Position numbers and translations under genes: made by a program. Shown here piece after piece: positions 27,460 through 36,993 of a DNA stretch of 55,850 bases. Every line of letters starts with the position of its first letter. Positions within the stretch are counted from its first letter, which is position 1. The DNA lies in NCBI GenBank assembly GCA_900299205.1, contig OMIW01000129.1:1-55850 (forward strand), written 5' to 3'. This stretch comes from Pseudomonadota bacterium. GTDB taxonomy: Bacteria > Bdellovibrionota_C > UBA2361 > OMIW01. The notes beneath the pieces are model-generated. The model was not told the DNA's origin and searched no databases. It was given only the letters and a program-made list of their open reading frames with translations.

Positions 27460-27465
27460 TATAAT
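27460..27465 (+). promoter_or_regulatory. Candidate -10 element for the 27527 gene
   Basis: A perfect TATAAT hexamer lies about 60 nt upstream of the start codon in a 258-nt gap. No good -35 is present at 16-18 nt, so an activator or an unusual -35 would be needed. Confidence 0.3.
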
Positions 27466-27526
27466 TAGGGGTTGCAGTGTATCTATCAGATTGGCGCCGT
27501 AGCTTGGGAGAACCAATGGAGGGGGC

Positions 27527-27751
27527 ATGACTTCTCGGAGAAATTCGCAGGGGGGGTTCACTGATACCAGCGTATTATTGAAACTGCTCGGCTTGACTGT
27601 TGTCATAGCGGTGGTAACCTGCTGTAATCGTTGGATTAAGACTACGAACATGAAGCGGAACGGCTATGTGGAATACGACCCAAGCAATCCGGCTTTTGAT
27701 GATCCCGATAAAGGTCGTGGATTTACCGTTCGGGGAGGGGGGGTTAGATAA
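27527..27751 (+). CDS. Small single-pass membrane protein, unknown
   Basis: This 74-residue protein has one hydrophobic segment (about residues 16-37: VLLKLLGLTVVIAVVTCC). A polar region with YVEYDPSNPAFDDPDKGRG and a glycine-rich end follows. I do not recognise a family. The start is convincing, with GGAGGGGG ending one base before the ATG, and a TATAAT about 60 nt upstream. It is followed 60 nt later by ygfZ. It could be an inner-membrane anchor or small regulatory subunit; nothing more can be said. Confidence 0.55.
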   Translation: MTSRRNSQGGFTDTSVLLKLLGLTVVIAVVTCCNRWIKTTNMKRNGYVEYDPSNPAFDDPDKGRGFTVRGGGVR

Positions 27752-27811
27752 GGCGTCTGAGAGACCTGCTATTCAGCTGAGACATCGAGATTTCCTTATA
27801 CCTTTGAGCCT

Positions 27812-28765
27812 ATGACCGATCCTGTTGTGAGCAATCCCCTCTACTTATTTCCCCTGCCCCACACCTCCGTGTTTCATGTCCACGGAAAGGATGCTCCTCG
27901 CTATCTCCACTCCCGGCTCACCAACTCGATTCGAACCCTAACCGTTGGAAATTCATGTCAGGCGGCAGCACTAACTCCTCAGGGAAGGACCGAAGGGTTG
28001 TTCACCTGCCTACGCACTAATGAGTCTGAATATTTTCTATCGTGCGATGGGGGAGGTCGCGAGGAACTACTTACGGCACTCCGAAGATATGTTGTTGCCG
28101 ATCGGGTCACAATAGAGCCAACGGATCGAATCGGTTCCGTGATTCACGTTTCGGCATCGGTGAAAGCACACCTTCATACGGCTGCACTCATTGACCCCCT
28201 TTTTTTGCCTGAACTCTTACCGGAAAATCCTCTAAGGATAGCTGCGATTATCCCCAATCTGAGGCTTGGGGAGCTAGGTTTCGATATTTGGACCTGGGAG
28301 CCATGGGAAGCGGCGGAAGCGTTAAGGAAAACGCTTTCTGAATTTCAGTGCCTCACCTCTGAAGAATTCGAAATCCAGAGACTTTCCCAGGGATTTCCCT
28401 CTTTTCCCTCCGAGCTCAATCCTTCCCGGCTTTTAACAGAGGCACCGATTGGCCGAATGGTTGCGAAAAACAAAGGGTGCTATGTCGGACAAGAAGTGAT
28501 TGAAAGAGTTGAGTCGCGAGGTGCGACCCCCCGATTACTCGCGCGATTCTCATGTGAATCAGTGCAAAACCTAACTCCAGGGGCAGCTATCTCAGTGAAA
28601 CGAATTGATGGTGGCACCGAAAAAATGGGCGAAGTGCTGTCCTCCGCGTCGACAGGAGATGAAGTCTTTGGTTTCGCGAGCATCCGGCGACAAGCCGAGC
28701 CCGCCGAGCCGATATTCGTGGAGGGTCGTAAGGGAAAATTCGACTGGGTAGTTGAGAAATTATGA
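27812..28765 (+). CDS. ygfZ: Folate-binding YgfZ/GcvT-type protein
   Basis: YgfZ proteins bind tetrahydrofolate and assist maintenance of certain iron-sulfur enzymes, including the tRNA methylthiotransferase MiaB. The 317-residue sequence contains the defining KGCYVGQEV motif, with its conserved cysteine, at about residues 223-231. It also has an N-terminal GcvT-like start (VFHVHGKDAPRYLHSRLTNSI) and a beta-barrel end. It is close in length to E. coli YgfZ (326). It lies convergent to rpoH with a terminator between. Confidence 0.88.
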   Translation: MTDPVVSNPLYLFPLPHTSVFHVHGKDAPRYLHSRLTNSIRTLTVGNSCQAAALTPQGRTEGLFTCLRTNESEYFLSCDGGGREELLTALRRYVVADRVTIEPTDRIGSVIHVSASVKAHLHTAALIDPLFLPELLPENPLRIAAIIPNLRLGELGFDIWTWEPWEAAEALRKTLSEFQCLTSEEFEIQRLSQGFPSFPSELNPSRLLTEAPIGRMVAKNKGCYVGQEVIERVESRGATPRLLARFSCESVQNLTPGAAISVKRIDGGTEKMGEVLSSASTGDEVFGFASIRRQAEPAEPIFVEGRKGKFDWVVEKL

Positions 28766-28802
28766 GCAGGATAGGCCGAGAAGTAGCCTGACGCGTCCTG
28801 CT
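28765..28802 (+). terminator. Rho-independent terminator after ygfZ
   Basis: AGCAGGA (28765-28771) pairs with TCCTGCT (28796-28802), and an inner AGGC/GCCT arm extends the stem. TATTTTCT follows directly. It begins at the last base of the ygfZ stop and would serve the rightward transcript before the convergent rpoH gene. Confidence 0.6.
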
Positions 28803-28822
28803 TATTTTCTCGCTCTTGGGCA

Positions 28823-29890
28823 CTATTGGTGCTCGATCACCAATTCCAGGTTCTGACCGAGACGCTTGAGAAGAAACGACCTCAACTTATCCTTAATGCG
28901 ATTTTCAATCTGTCGAATCCGCTCTTTACTTACCCCGATTTTATCAGAGAGGTCCTGGAGAGTCGCTTTATCCTCAGCTAGAAGTCGTTCTTGGAATATA
29001 AGGAGCTCTTTGTCGTTTAGCTCGAGAGCAAATGCAGCAAAGCTCTCCCTCAATAAATTCTCCCGCTCCCTATCTGCGACAACATCCTCCGCTGACGGCA
29101 AGTTCGTCGGAAGAACCGAGACCAAACTAGTTTCACCTTCGCCCGGCAGTGGCGCATCGAAACTCAGATCCGCGCCCTCCATCCGCTGCTCCATCTCAAC
29201 AACATCACTCTCCCGAACGTTCAACTTTTCCGCAATAAGGCGCGAACTTGGATAGTATCCTTCCCGCTCGAGCCGCTCCTTTTCCTTGCTGAGATTGAAG
29301 AAGAGCTTCCTTTGGGCCTGCGTGGTGCCTATCTTCACCATCTTCCAATTTGCGATAACATATCGGATGATATAAGCCTTTATCCACCAGATAGCATAGG
29401 AAGGAAAACGGACTTCCCTTTCCGGATCGAAGTTTCTTACCGCCTCCATGAGGCCGATATTACCCTCTTGAATGAGGTCTAACACACTCCGTGCCGCGCG
29501 CTCATAATCTCGAGCCACCCGGACGACCAACCACAAGTTGCCCAGGACGAGGCGACGAGCGGCCTCAGTATCACCATCCTGACGATACCGGATGGCCAAG
29601 CTTCGTTCTTCATCGCGACCGAGGGGAGGGATGCGATTAATTTCTCTTAGATAGGCCGTCAGCGGGTCATAACGAACAAGCCCATGCTCAGCCGATGCCG
29701 AATCATCGCCCCCTCCCTCCAATGCCACCTCTGACGGGACTAACTCACTGAAGCCAGGATCACCCAATACGACGTCGTCAATATTGACGTCGTCCCCCTC
29801 GGTGGCCTCCCCCTCTCCTCTCAGTGGTTCCTCCCCCTGATCGGCCTCCGGGTTGCGTCTCGGCGTTTTTTCAGCGGAATCGGAGCTCAT
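28823..29890 (-). CDS. rpoH: RNA polymerase sigma-32-like factor (RpoH family)
   Basis: RpoH directs RNA polymerase to heat-shock promoters. Visible are region 1.2 (PLTAYLREINRIPPL), region 2 (NLWLVVRVARDYE ... DLIQEGNIGLMEAVRNFDP ... FPSYAIWWIKAYI), the RpoH box (QRKLFFNL), region 3, and region 4.2 with the GVSKERIRQIE helix-turn-helix. The 355-residue length is greater than usual because about 70 acidic, low-complexity residues precede region 1.2. The ATG at 29890 was chosen; an in-frame TTG at 29962 is less likely. It converges with ygfZ and diverges from pilB. Confidence 0.88.
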   Translation of the reverse strand: MSSDSAEKTPRRNPEADQGEEPLRGEGEATEGDDVNIDDVVLGDPGFSELVPSEVALEGGGDDSASAEHGLVRYDPLTAYLREINRIPPLGRDEERSLAIRYRQDGDTEAARRLVLGNLWLVVRVARDYERAARSVLDLIQEGNIGLMEAVRNFDPEREVRFPSYAIWWIKAYIIRYVIANWKMVKIGTTQAQRKLFFNLSKEKERLEREGYYPSSRLIAEKLNVRESDVVEMEQRMEGADLSFDAPLPGEGETSLVSVLPTNLPSAEDVVADRERENLLRESFAAFALELNDKELLIFQERLLAEDKATLQDLSDKIGVSKERIRQIENRIKDKLRSFLLKRLGQNLELVIEHQ

Positions 29891-30083
29891 GGTGAGGACC
29901 ACACGGTTGAAATTAAGAGGATATAACTCATTCACATTAGTCCACCGGTCCTTCTTGTTCAAGATTTAGACCACTCGAGCCGAAATAACGGGAGGTGTTT
30001 TATAGAAAGCAACACAAAGAAGCCCAAAAGGGAATTCACGAGCCACTAGAATTACCCCTTTTTCACCCTCTCGTTCCTCAGTC

Positions 30084-31778
30084 ATGAGCGTTCGACTCGC
30101 CGATATCCTCCTTAAAAACGGCATCATATCTGCCGAGCAGAGGGATTCTGCCTTCAGCAAGCAGGCCGTAGATTGTGAGATGTCGTTCTCCTCCATAATC
30201 ATTCACTCGGGATACACCTCGGAGGAGCTCCTTCTCCGATTTCTATCATCCCACTTTGGGATACAAGAGGTCGATCACCGTCAGTCCTCAATCGACAAAT
30301 CGGTGATTGAGCTGTTAGAGCCCAAGTTCTGTCGAAAGCACTCAATCATTCCCCTATCCCGAGCAAACAACCGACTTACCCTCGTAATGAGCGACCCCTC
30401 TGACTATTCGACCGTCGCTCACGTCAAATTCATCACCGGCCTCGATATAGACATTCAGGTGGGACCCGAATCGTGGATTCGCTCCCGAATTGACGAATTA
30501 TTCCCGGAGATTGGCGATTTCTCGGCCATTCTCGGAGATATACATAATGAAGTAGAGTTAATAGAGGACACAGTAGACGATGATATTCCAGAACTTACCC
30601 TGCCAACAGAAGATGCGCCGGTTGTAAAATTGGTGAATGCCATCCTTGCGGATGCCATCCGAAAGAATGCCTCTGACATTCATATTGAGCCGTTCGAGAA
30701 GACCCTTCGGATCCGACTTCGTATCGACGGGGTCTTATATGAACTAATGACTCCCCCCGCAAAACTCAAGAATGCTATCGCATCTCGCCTTAAAATAATG
30801 GCCGCTCTTGATATCGCTGAACGGCGACTCCCCCAAGATGGACGGATAAAACTAACCCTCAATGGCAAACAGGAGATGGATTTTCGGGTGAATATTCTAC
30901 CCACGCTCTTTGGGGAAAAGATTGTTCTTCGTTTACTTGATAAGACGAATCTCCAGCTTGATATGACCAAGCTTGGATTGATGCCAGAGCAACTTTCGCA
31001 CCTTAAAAATGCCCTTGCTGAACCCCATGGCATGATACTCGTAACAGGCCCAACCGGATCCGGTAAGACAACCACTCTTTATTCAGCACTAACCGAGCTC
31101 AACCAGTTATCAACCAACATATGTACTGCTGAGGACCCGATTGAATTTAATATTCATGGCATAAATCAGGCTCAGATTAATGAAGATATCGGATTCTCTT
31201 TCGCCGCTGCCCTCAGGGCGTTCTTGAGACAAGATCCTGACGTTATTATGGTCGGCGAAATACGGGACTACGAAACGGCAGAGATCGCCATAAAGGCATC
31301 ACTAACCGGGCATCTGGTACTCTCCACCCTTCACACGAATGACGCACCGTCTACTATAAATCGGCTTCTAAACATGGGAGTTGAACCATTCCTGGTTGCC
31401 TCCTCTATAAATATTATCATCGCTCAGCGTCTAGCAAGACGAATTTGCATTCAATGCAAAATACCATCTCCCTTGAATCCAGAGATACTCGTCAATTCAG
31501 GTATGCGAGTTCCTGACGCCCGATCCCTCATCAGCTACCACGGCAAAGGGTGCCAGGCTTGTGCAGGCACGGGATATAAGGGACGGATAGCGCTCTATGA
31601 GGTTATGGTTATGACTGATGAGCTACGAGAATTTGTCCTTAATGGAGTCTCTTCTGCTGAGCTCAAAAGAAAATCTATTTCAGCAGGAATGATTACCCTT
31701 CGTACATCAGGACTGATCCGATTGAAGGAGGGCCTCACTACCCTTGAAGAAGTACTTCGTGTTACCGCACCGGATTAG
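30084..31778 (+). CDS. pilB: Type IV pilus assembly ATPase PilB
   Basis: PilB powers pilus extension. The 564-residue protein has an N-terminal MshEN-like domain (LADILLKNGIIS), then a secretion ATPase core with ASDIHIEP, Walker A GPTGSGKTTT, an Asp box (AEDPIEF), LRQDPDVIMVGEIRD and TGHLVLSTLHT. A tetracysteine zinc site (ICIQC ... GCQAC) is typical of PilB/GspE. PilB is preferred over GspE because pilC follows 8 nt downstream and PilT/PilU are nearby. The ATG has no SD; its leader is pyrimidine-rich. Confidence 0.95.
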   Translation: MSVRLADILLKNGIISAEQRDSAFSKQAVDCEMSFSSIIIHSGYTSEELLLRFLSSHFGIQEVDHRQSSIDKSVIELLEPKFCRKHSIIPLSRANNRLTLVMSDPSDYSTVAHVKFITGLDIDIQVGPESWIRSRIDELFPEIGDFSAILGDIHNEVELIEDTVDDDIPELTLPTEDAPVVKLVNAILADAIRKNASDIHIEPFEKTLRIRLRIDGVLYELMTPPAKLKNAIASRLKIMAALDIAERRLPQDGRIKLTLNGKQEMDFRVNILPTLFGEKIVLRLLDKTNLQLDMTKLGLMPEQLSHLKNALAEPHGMILVTGPTGSGKTTTLYSALTELNQLSTNICTAEDPIEFNIHGINQAQINEDIGFSFAAALRAFLRQDPDVIMVGEIRDYETAEIAIKASLTGHLVLSTLHTNDAPSTINRLLNMGVEPFLVASSINIIIAQRLARRICIQCKIPSPLNPEILVNSGMRVPDARSLISYHGKGCQACAGTGYKGRIALYEVMVMTDELREFVLNGVSSAELKRKSISAGMITLRTSGLIRLKEGLTTLEEVLRVTAPD

Positions 31779-31786
31779 GAGTTTTT

Positions 31787-33004
31787 ATGCCAGTTTATCT
31801 TTGGTCGGGAACAAAGGCAGGGATACGGGTAAATGGCGAGCTCAATGGAGAAAACCCTCGGGATATTTTTGAAAAACTTCGTCAAAGAGGAATTATACCC
31901 GATGCCTCCTCAATTAAACCCAAAGCACTACTCCAACGAGAGGTTACCATACCAGGGCTCGGACCTCGGGTTCGACAAAAGGACCTCGTCGTATTCACCC
32001 GGCAATTCGCTACTATGGTCGATTCCGGACTACCAATAGTTCAAAGCCTCGACATTCTGGGTCGTCAAGCCGATAACCCCGCCCTTAAAAAGGTGATTTC
32101 GGGTATAAAAGACACCGTGGAAACCGGTGGAACACTTGCTGAGGGACTAGGAAGATATCCCGCCATATTTGATAACCTTTATGTAAACATGGTCGTTGCG
32201 GGAGAGAAGGGGGGGATTCTCGATACCATTTTTGAGCGGCTTTCTCTTCATCTTGAGAAGTCGATGAAATTGAAGCGGGAAGTCCAGACCGCGATGATTT
32301 ACCCAGCCGTTGTCGTTGGTGCGGCATTCATCGTAACGGCAGTGCTGATGATATTTGTCATTCCCACCTTCAAGGATATGTTCGCCGACTTCGGGGCAAC
32401 CCTTCCAATGCCCACTCTAATTGTGGTCAGTATAAGTGATTTTGTCTCATCCTATTGGCACGTAATCTTCGCTCTTATCGGAACATCGATATTCTTTCTT
32501 ACCCGATTTTCAAAAACGCGTCGTGGTAGGGAAATTCTTCATCCAATTTTCCTCAAGATGCCGATATTCGGCAGTCTCTTTCGAAAGGTTGCGGTTGCTA
32601 GGTTTACCCGGACGCTTGGTACGATGGTGTCCTCTGGAGTTCCAATATTAGAGGCTCTCAGTATTTGTGCAAAGACTTCAGGAAATGTCATCGTTGAAAG
32701 AGATGTTCTTAAGGCAAGAGCCGCAATCTCAGAGGGGCAATCAATCACAGAGCCCCTCTCCGAGTCGCCCGTTTTCCCACCGATGGTTGTGCAAATGATT
32801 GCCGTAGGAGAGGCAACAGGAGCACTCGACACGATGCTCCGAAAAGTTGCAGATTTTTATGAGGAAGAGGTCAATATCGCGGTTGCTGGAATGAAACAAC
32901 TGATCGAACCTCTCATGATTCTCTTTCTAGGGGTGATAATTGGCGCCCTCGTGATCGCTATGTATTTACCAATATTTAAGATGGGAGCAATTGTCGATAG
33001 ATAG
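31787..33004 (+). CDS. pilC: Type IV pilus inner-membrane platform protein PilC
   Basis: PilC (T2SF family) is the membrane platform on which PilB and PilT act. The 405-residue protein has two repeated cytosolic T2SF domains, with RQKDLVVFTRQFATMVDSG in the first and KVAVARFTRTLGTMVSSGVPI in the second. It has three membrane segments (about 170-195, 220-240, 375-398). TAGGAG lies 6 nt before the ATG. pilB immediately precedes it and the hybrid regulator follows after 71 nt. No pilin, prepilin peptidase or secretin is in the window. Confidence 0.95.
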   Translation: MPVYLWSGTKAGIRVNGELNGENPRDIFEKLRQRGIIPDASSIKPKALLQREVTIPGLGPRVRQKDLVVFTRQFATMVDSGLPIVQSLDILGRQADNPALKKVISGIKDTVETGGTLAEGLGRYPAIFDNLYVNMVVAGEKGGILDTIFERLSLHLEKSMKLKREVQTAMIYPAVVVGAAFIVTAVLMIFVIPTFKDMFADFGATLPMPTLIVVSISDFVSSYWHVIFALIGTSIFFLTRFSKTRRGREILHPIFLKMPIFGSLFRKVAVARFTRTLGTMVSSGVPILEALSICAKTSGNVIVERDVLKARAAISEGQSITEPLSESPVFPPMVVQMIAVGEATGALDTMLRKVADFYEEEVNIAVAGMKQLIEPLMILFLGVIIGALVIAMYLPIFKMGAIVDR

Positions 33005-33075
33005 GCTTCATGATTTGAACACACGATTAAAAGTCGCGATGAAAGGATATTCCTGACAGGGGAAAAACATATCGC

Positions 33076-35055
33076 ATGAAACAACGAGCTCCATCCTCCA
33101 CCCTTTTTTTTCTGGTACGAACCAGCCTCATCGTGATGGCCCTTGCGGCAGCTTTTTTTCAATCAACACTCTCATTCGGTTCATATCATGGGCAGCCCGC
33201 TTTTAGCCTTCCTTTTTTTGGAACTCTTTTTCTTCTTGCGATATTAGTCGAACGGGCGATTCATTTTCGCTTCAACTCATGGATTATATCGACAATTGAT
33301 ATTTGCCTGGATCCATCCATCGTGACCGGTGTTGTTTATATGACCGGTGGACCAGTAAGCCCATTTCTATTCCTGTACATCCCATTGACAATGCTTTGGT
33401 CATTTTTAGGTACCTCACGGACCCAATTGATCATCATTTTCCTGAGCGGCATCCTCTATCTTTCTCTCATAGTGGGCATGCAATTCTCTCTCATCTCACC
33501 GACGTCCTATTTCGATCCATCCGAAACGTCGCTTGGATTCCTTATTCTTCAGGGAGTTGGCCTTACCGGTGCGATGGTAATCGTTGGGCTTGGAACAAAC
33601 ATTCTTAGATCATCAATTGAGAGGAGAGAACAACTAGTAGCTGAGTCCGCCCGATCAATGAGAAGCATGGGCGAAGAGCACCGCTCCATTCTGGACAGCG
33701 TTCCGGATGCGGTGATTACCGTCGATGGCGATGGAATCATAACCTGTGCAAATGCCCCGGCTCACACGATCTTTGACTGTACCACCGATATGGTCGGTCA
33801 ATCATTTTTTAAAATAGCTTGTAATATCCTCCCCACCTTCTCAGAACATTCACAAACGGGATCACAAAAGGGAAAGTCACGGGAATTCGCCGTTAACCGC
33901 GGCCCGAAGCGAGGCAGGTGGTTAGAATCTTTTCAGCAAGCGATAGGCTCCTCTTCCGACTCCTCCCCTGGAGTGTTCTACTATTTTAGAGATATAACCT
34001 CCCAAAAGGAGAGTGAGCGCCAAAAGGAGATTGAGATCCAATATGTTCAAGCCACTGAACGTCGTGATTCTGCCAAATTTATAGTAAAGGGCACTTCTGG
34101 ATTGGTCGGTGAGAGCAAGCTTTTTCTCAAAGTTATTGATCTCGCAGAGCGAGTATCGAAAAGCGATGCGACCGTCCTGCTATACGGAGAATCTGGAACT
34201 GGTAAAGAGTTGATTGCTCGAGCGATCCATCAGGGGAGTCGATGGAGTGATGGCCCATTCGTTGCCGTGAATTGTGGCGCCATCCCAGAGTCATTGATAG
34301 AGAGTCAGTTGTTTGGCCATAAACGTGGCGCATTCACCGGAGCTGTTTCTGACCATACTGGATTCTTCCGCGAGGCAATGAATGGGACCCTGTTCTTGGA
34401 TGAAATCGGCGAGCTCCCTCTTCATGTTCAGGCGACTCTGTTGCGAGCTCTCCAAGAGAGAACCGTCCGGCCAGTCGGCGGAACAAGCGACATCCCGATC
34501 AATAGCAGAATAATTGCGGCTACCAACAAGAATCTCCGACGCGAAGCCGAATCAGGCACCTTCCGAGAAGATCTGTACTACCGAATAAATGTAGTCAACA
34601 TAACTATCCCTCCTCTCAGAGAGAGGCGAGAAGATCTTCCGATGCTCATTAGCCACTTTGTACACAGACGAACTGAAACCGGGCGAGCCCCGCCCGATAT
34701 CACATCAGATGCCCTGAGACTCCTCGTATCATATCACTACCCCGGAAACATCAGAGAGCTCGAAAATATACTGGAACGCGCAATGGTTCTCGGTGGTTCG
34801 ATAATCCTTCCAGAACATCTCCCCGAGTATCTCCAATCATTTGAAAAAGGGTATTCATCCTCAAAGACTGAAAATCATGTTACGGATCTGCCGTGCAGCT
34901 TAGATTCTATTCTGGCCTCCATCGAGCGCGAATACCTGAACGCCGCGCTCGCACAGGCAAACGGATCGAGAAAAATAGCCTCTCAACTGCTGGGCGTAAA
35001 TATGAGATCCTTGCGCTATCGGATTCAGAAGTACGAGCTCGATTCGGTGGACTAA
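33076..35055 (+). CDS. Membrane-anchored sigma-54 activator, PilS sensor/PilR output hybrid
   Basis: This 659-residue protein joins parts usually split between PilS and PilR. Residues 10-178 form about six membrane segments and include a PilS-like GGPVSPFLFLYIPL. A PAS domain (about 200-310, starting ILDSVPDAVITVDGDG) and a short coiled linker follow. Then comes a sigma-54 AAA+ domain with GESGTGKE (371-378), GAFTGA (418-423) and LFLDEIGE (439-446), and a C-terminal Fis-type helix-turn-helix (QLLGVNMRSLRYRI). No HisKA, HATPase or receiver domain is present, so control is probably direct, without phosphotransfer. Position after pilB-pilC suggests pilin gene activation; that is inference. Confidence 0.85.
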   Translation: MKQRAPSSTLFFLVRTSLIVMALAAAFFQSTLSFGSYHGQPAFSLPFFGTLFLLAILVERAIHFRFNSWIISTIDICLDPSIVTGVVYMTGGPVSPFLFLYIPLTMLWSFLGTSRTQLIIIFLSGILYLSLIVGMQFSLISPTSYFDPSETSLGFLILQGVGLTGAMVIVGLGTNILRSSIERREQLVAESARSMRSMGEEHRSILDSVPDAVITVDGDGIITCANAPAHTIFDCTTDMVGQSFFKIACNILPTFSEHSQTGSQKGKSREFAVNRGPKRGRWLESFQQAIGSSSDSSPGVFYYFRDITSQKESERQKEIEIQYVQATERRDSAKFIVKGTSGLVGESKLFLKVIDLAERVSKSDATVLLYGESGTGKELIARAIHQGSRWSDGPFVAVNCGAIPESLIESQLFGHKRGAFTGAVSDHTGFFREAMNGTLFLDEIGELPLHVQATLLRALQERTVRPVGGTSDIPINSRIIAATNKNLRREAESGTFREDLYYRINVVNITIPPLRERREDLPMLISHFVHRRTETGRAPPDITSDALRLLVSYHYPGNIRELENILERAMVLGGSIILPEHLPEYLQSFEKGYSSSKTENHVTDLPCSLDSILASIEREYLNAALAQANGSRKIASQLLGVNMRSLRYRIQKYELDSVD

Positions 35056-35063
35056 GGTCAAAT

Positions 35064-35098
35064 GAAGGGGAACGATTAGAAATCGATAACCCTACTTC
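35064..35098. terminator. Hairpin between convergent regulator and speA genes
   Basis: An inner stem CGATT/AATCG (35073-35077 and 35081-35085) is flanked by an outer GAAGGG/CCCTACTTC arm. It lies in the 36-nt gap and overlaps the speA stop, so it could end transcription from both sides. T-tracts are weak. Confidence 0.35.
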
Positions 35099-36993
35099 AC
35101 AAGATAGGTATAGCCTGCTAAAGCATCTCGATACCTACGAAGCAGATGAGCCGACTCATCCGGTTTTATTTCGTTCAGCTTGATTGCTCGTTCAAGTGAA
35201 CGTCTGTACATTTCTTCAAGGTCTGCGACGTCGTACTCAACGTAAGAAAGGACCTCCCGAATCGTATCGCCCCTGACCACTTCGCAAATATCAATCTCTT
35301 TATCCTCTCCTATTCTCACGTGAACTGCATTGGTATCCCCGAACAGATTGTGCAATCCCCCAAGAATCTCCTGATAGGCACCGACCAGAAATACTCCCAA
35401 ATAATAAGAAGAAGATTCAAAGGCACCGCGATTGTACGGAAGGTCGCTTCGGACATCACGGGAATCAATGAAGCGCGCTATTGTGCCATCACTATCACAG
35501 GTCAAGTCAGCCACTATCGCCCGACCCTCAGGCTCATCCTTTAACTTCTGAATGGGCATGATCGGGAACAGCTGGTCAATAGCCCAGGAATCCAACATGC
35601 TCTGAAAGAGCGAGAAATTACAGAAAAGGGTATCTCGCAAATCAGAGGAAATTTTGGATATCTCCTCGGGTGCATTTTTCATCCCCCTACTCATCTCAAC
35701 CATCCGGCCACAGAGGTGACGATACATCAGATCCCCGCGAGCTCGATCCTGCAAGCTCTGCTGACCACTAACAAATTGATGAAACATCTCCTCGCGAAGA
35801 CTCAACACTTCGTTCAGGGTTTCCCGGAGATTCTTAACGGTAAGCTCATCTCCTAACTCCTGAAAGCGCACGAGGATCTCATTCGACGACGCCCCCTGGG
35901 TTAACTCCTCTGGCCGAGGTGGCACAGCACTCGCAACATCGATTACCTCGGTAACAAGTACGGCATGATGCGCCACCACCGCTCTCCCCGACTCCGTAAT
36001 AATATCAGGATGGGGAACTCCCGCGCGTTCGCATGCCTCAAAAATGGCACCGACAACACTATCAGCATATTCGTCCATCGTGTAATTCATCGAGGACTCG
36101 TAGTTGCTTTTCGACCCATCATAATCGATTCCCAATCCACCACCGACATCCATCAGGCAGAGGGAGGGACAGAGGCGCGCAACTTCGACATACATCCGGG
36201 TTGCCTCTTTAAGAACTCTGCGCACGCTATTGATATTCGGTATCTGACTACCAACGTGGAAATGAAGAAGTTTGACCCAATGGTCACAGCCCTGAGCTTT
36301 AAGGGTCTCTATTGCCGCAAGAAGCTCAGTGGTCGTCAACCCAAATTTAGCCTGATCACCCGCCGACTTGTCCCAGTATCCCCCACCCCGCGTGAGGGGT
36401 TTCATCCGAATGCCAAGCTCAGGTTCAACCCCAAGTTGTCGAGCGGCCTCAATGATGTATTGAAGCTCATAAAACTGCTCGACGATGATGATTGAACGCC
36501 GGCCAATCTTCCGGCCGGTTAGTGCAAGCTCTATGTATTCAGCATCCTTGTAGCCGTTGCAAAGCAAAAGGGTATCGGGGAGATCGTGCAAAGCCAGCAC
36601 CGCGAGAAGCTCTGGTTTACTTCCCACCTCGAGCCCTATGTTCCTCGTATATCCCGACTTTCGGAGGGTATCGACCACATGTCGCAGCGGATTCACCTTA
36701 ACGGGGAACGCAGTCCGATACACCCCTCGATACCCCCAAGCGGCTATCGCATCGTCGAAGCTTGTTTGAAGAAGCCTTACTCTGTCCTCGATAATTCCGT
36801 CAAATCGAAAGAGAATCGGGGCTGATATCCCGCGATGCTCGAGGGAGCGAGTAAGCTCGAATAAATCGATCTCGTCTCCGTTCCGTCCGGGTCGAACAAC
36901 CACATTACCGTCCGCATTGATGTCGAAGTAGCCTGAGCCCCATTCTCTGACTCTATACAGCTCCCTGCTCCTCTCGACGTTCCATGAATCCAT
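35092..36993 (-). CDS. speA: Biosynthetic arginine decarboxylase
   Basis: SpeA converts arginine to agmatine, the first step of the agmatine route to putrescine and spermidine, using PLP. The 633-residue protein shows an N-terminal SRELYRVREWG start, the PLP-lysine motif FPVKVNP, the HFHVGSQI block and DVGGGLGIDYDGS. Late blocks are CDSDGTIARF with its substrate-binding cysteine and the QEILGGLHNLFGDTNAVHV segment. Length matches the family (about 630-660). GAGGG lies 6-7 nt before the ATG. Agmatine-processing genes are not in the window. Confidence 0.94.
   Translation of the reverse strand: MDSWNVERSRELYRVREWGSGYFDINADGNVVVRPGRNGDEIDLFELTRSLEHRGISAPILFRFDGIIEDRVRLLQTSFDDAIAAWGYRGVYRTAFPVKVNPLRHVVDTLRKSGYTRNIGLEVGSKPELLAVLALHDLPDTLLLCNGYKDAEYIELALTGRKIGRRSIIIVEQFYELQYIIEAARQLGVEPELGIRMKPLTRGGGYWDKSAGDQAKFGLTTTELLAAIETLKAQGCDHWVKLLHFHVGSQIPNINSVRRVLKEATRMYVEVARLCPSLCLMDVGGGLGIDYDGSKSNYESSMNYTMDEYADSVVGAIFEACERAGVPHPDIITESGRAVVAHHAVLVTEVIDVASAVPPRPEELTQGASSNEILVRFQELGDELTVKNLRETLNEVLSLREEMFHQFVSGQQSLQDRARGDLMYRHLCGRMVEMSRGMKNAPEEISKISSDLRDTLFCNFSLFQSMLDSWAIDQLFPIMPIQKLKDEPEGRAIVADLTCDSDGTIARFIDSRDVRSDLPYNRGAFESSSYYLGVFLVGAYQEILGGLHNLFGDTNAVHVRIGEDKEIDICEVVRGDTIREVLSYVEYDVADLEEMYRRSLERAIKLNEIKPDESAHLLRRYRDALAGYTYLVK

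Noticed and set aside
29766-29795. Near-perfect palindrome around AATATT in the rpoH gene
   Set aside because: It encodes the repeated acidic stretch DDVNIDDV, so codon repetition explains it.
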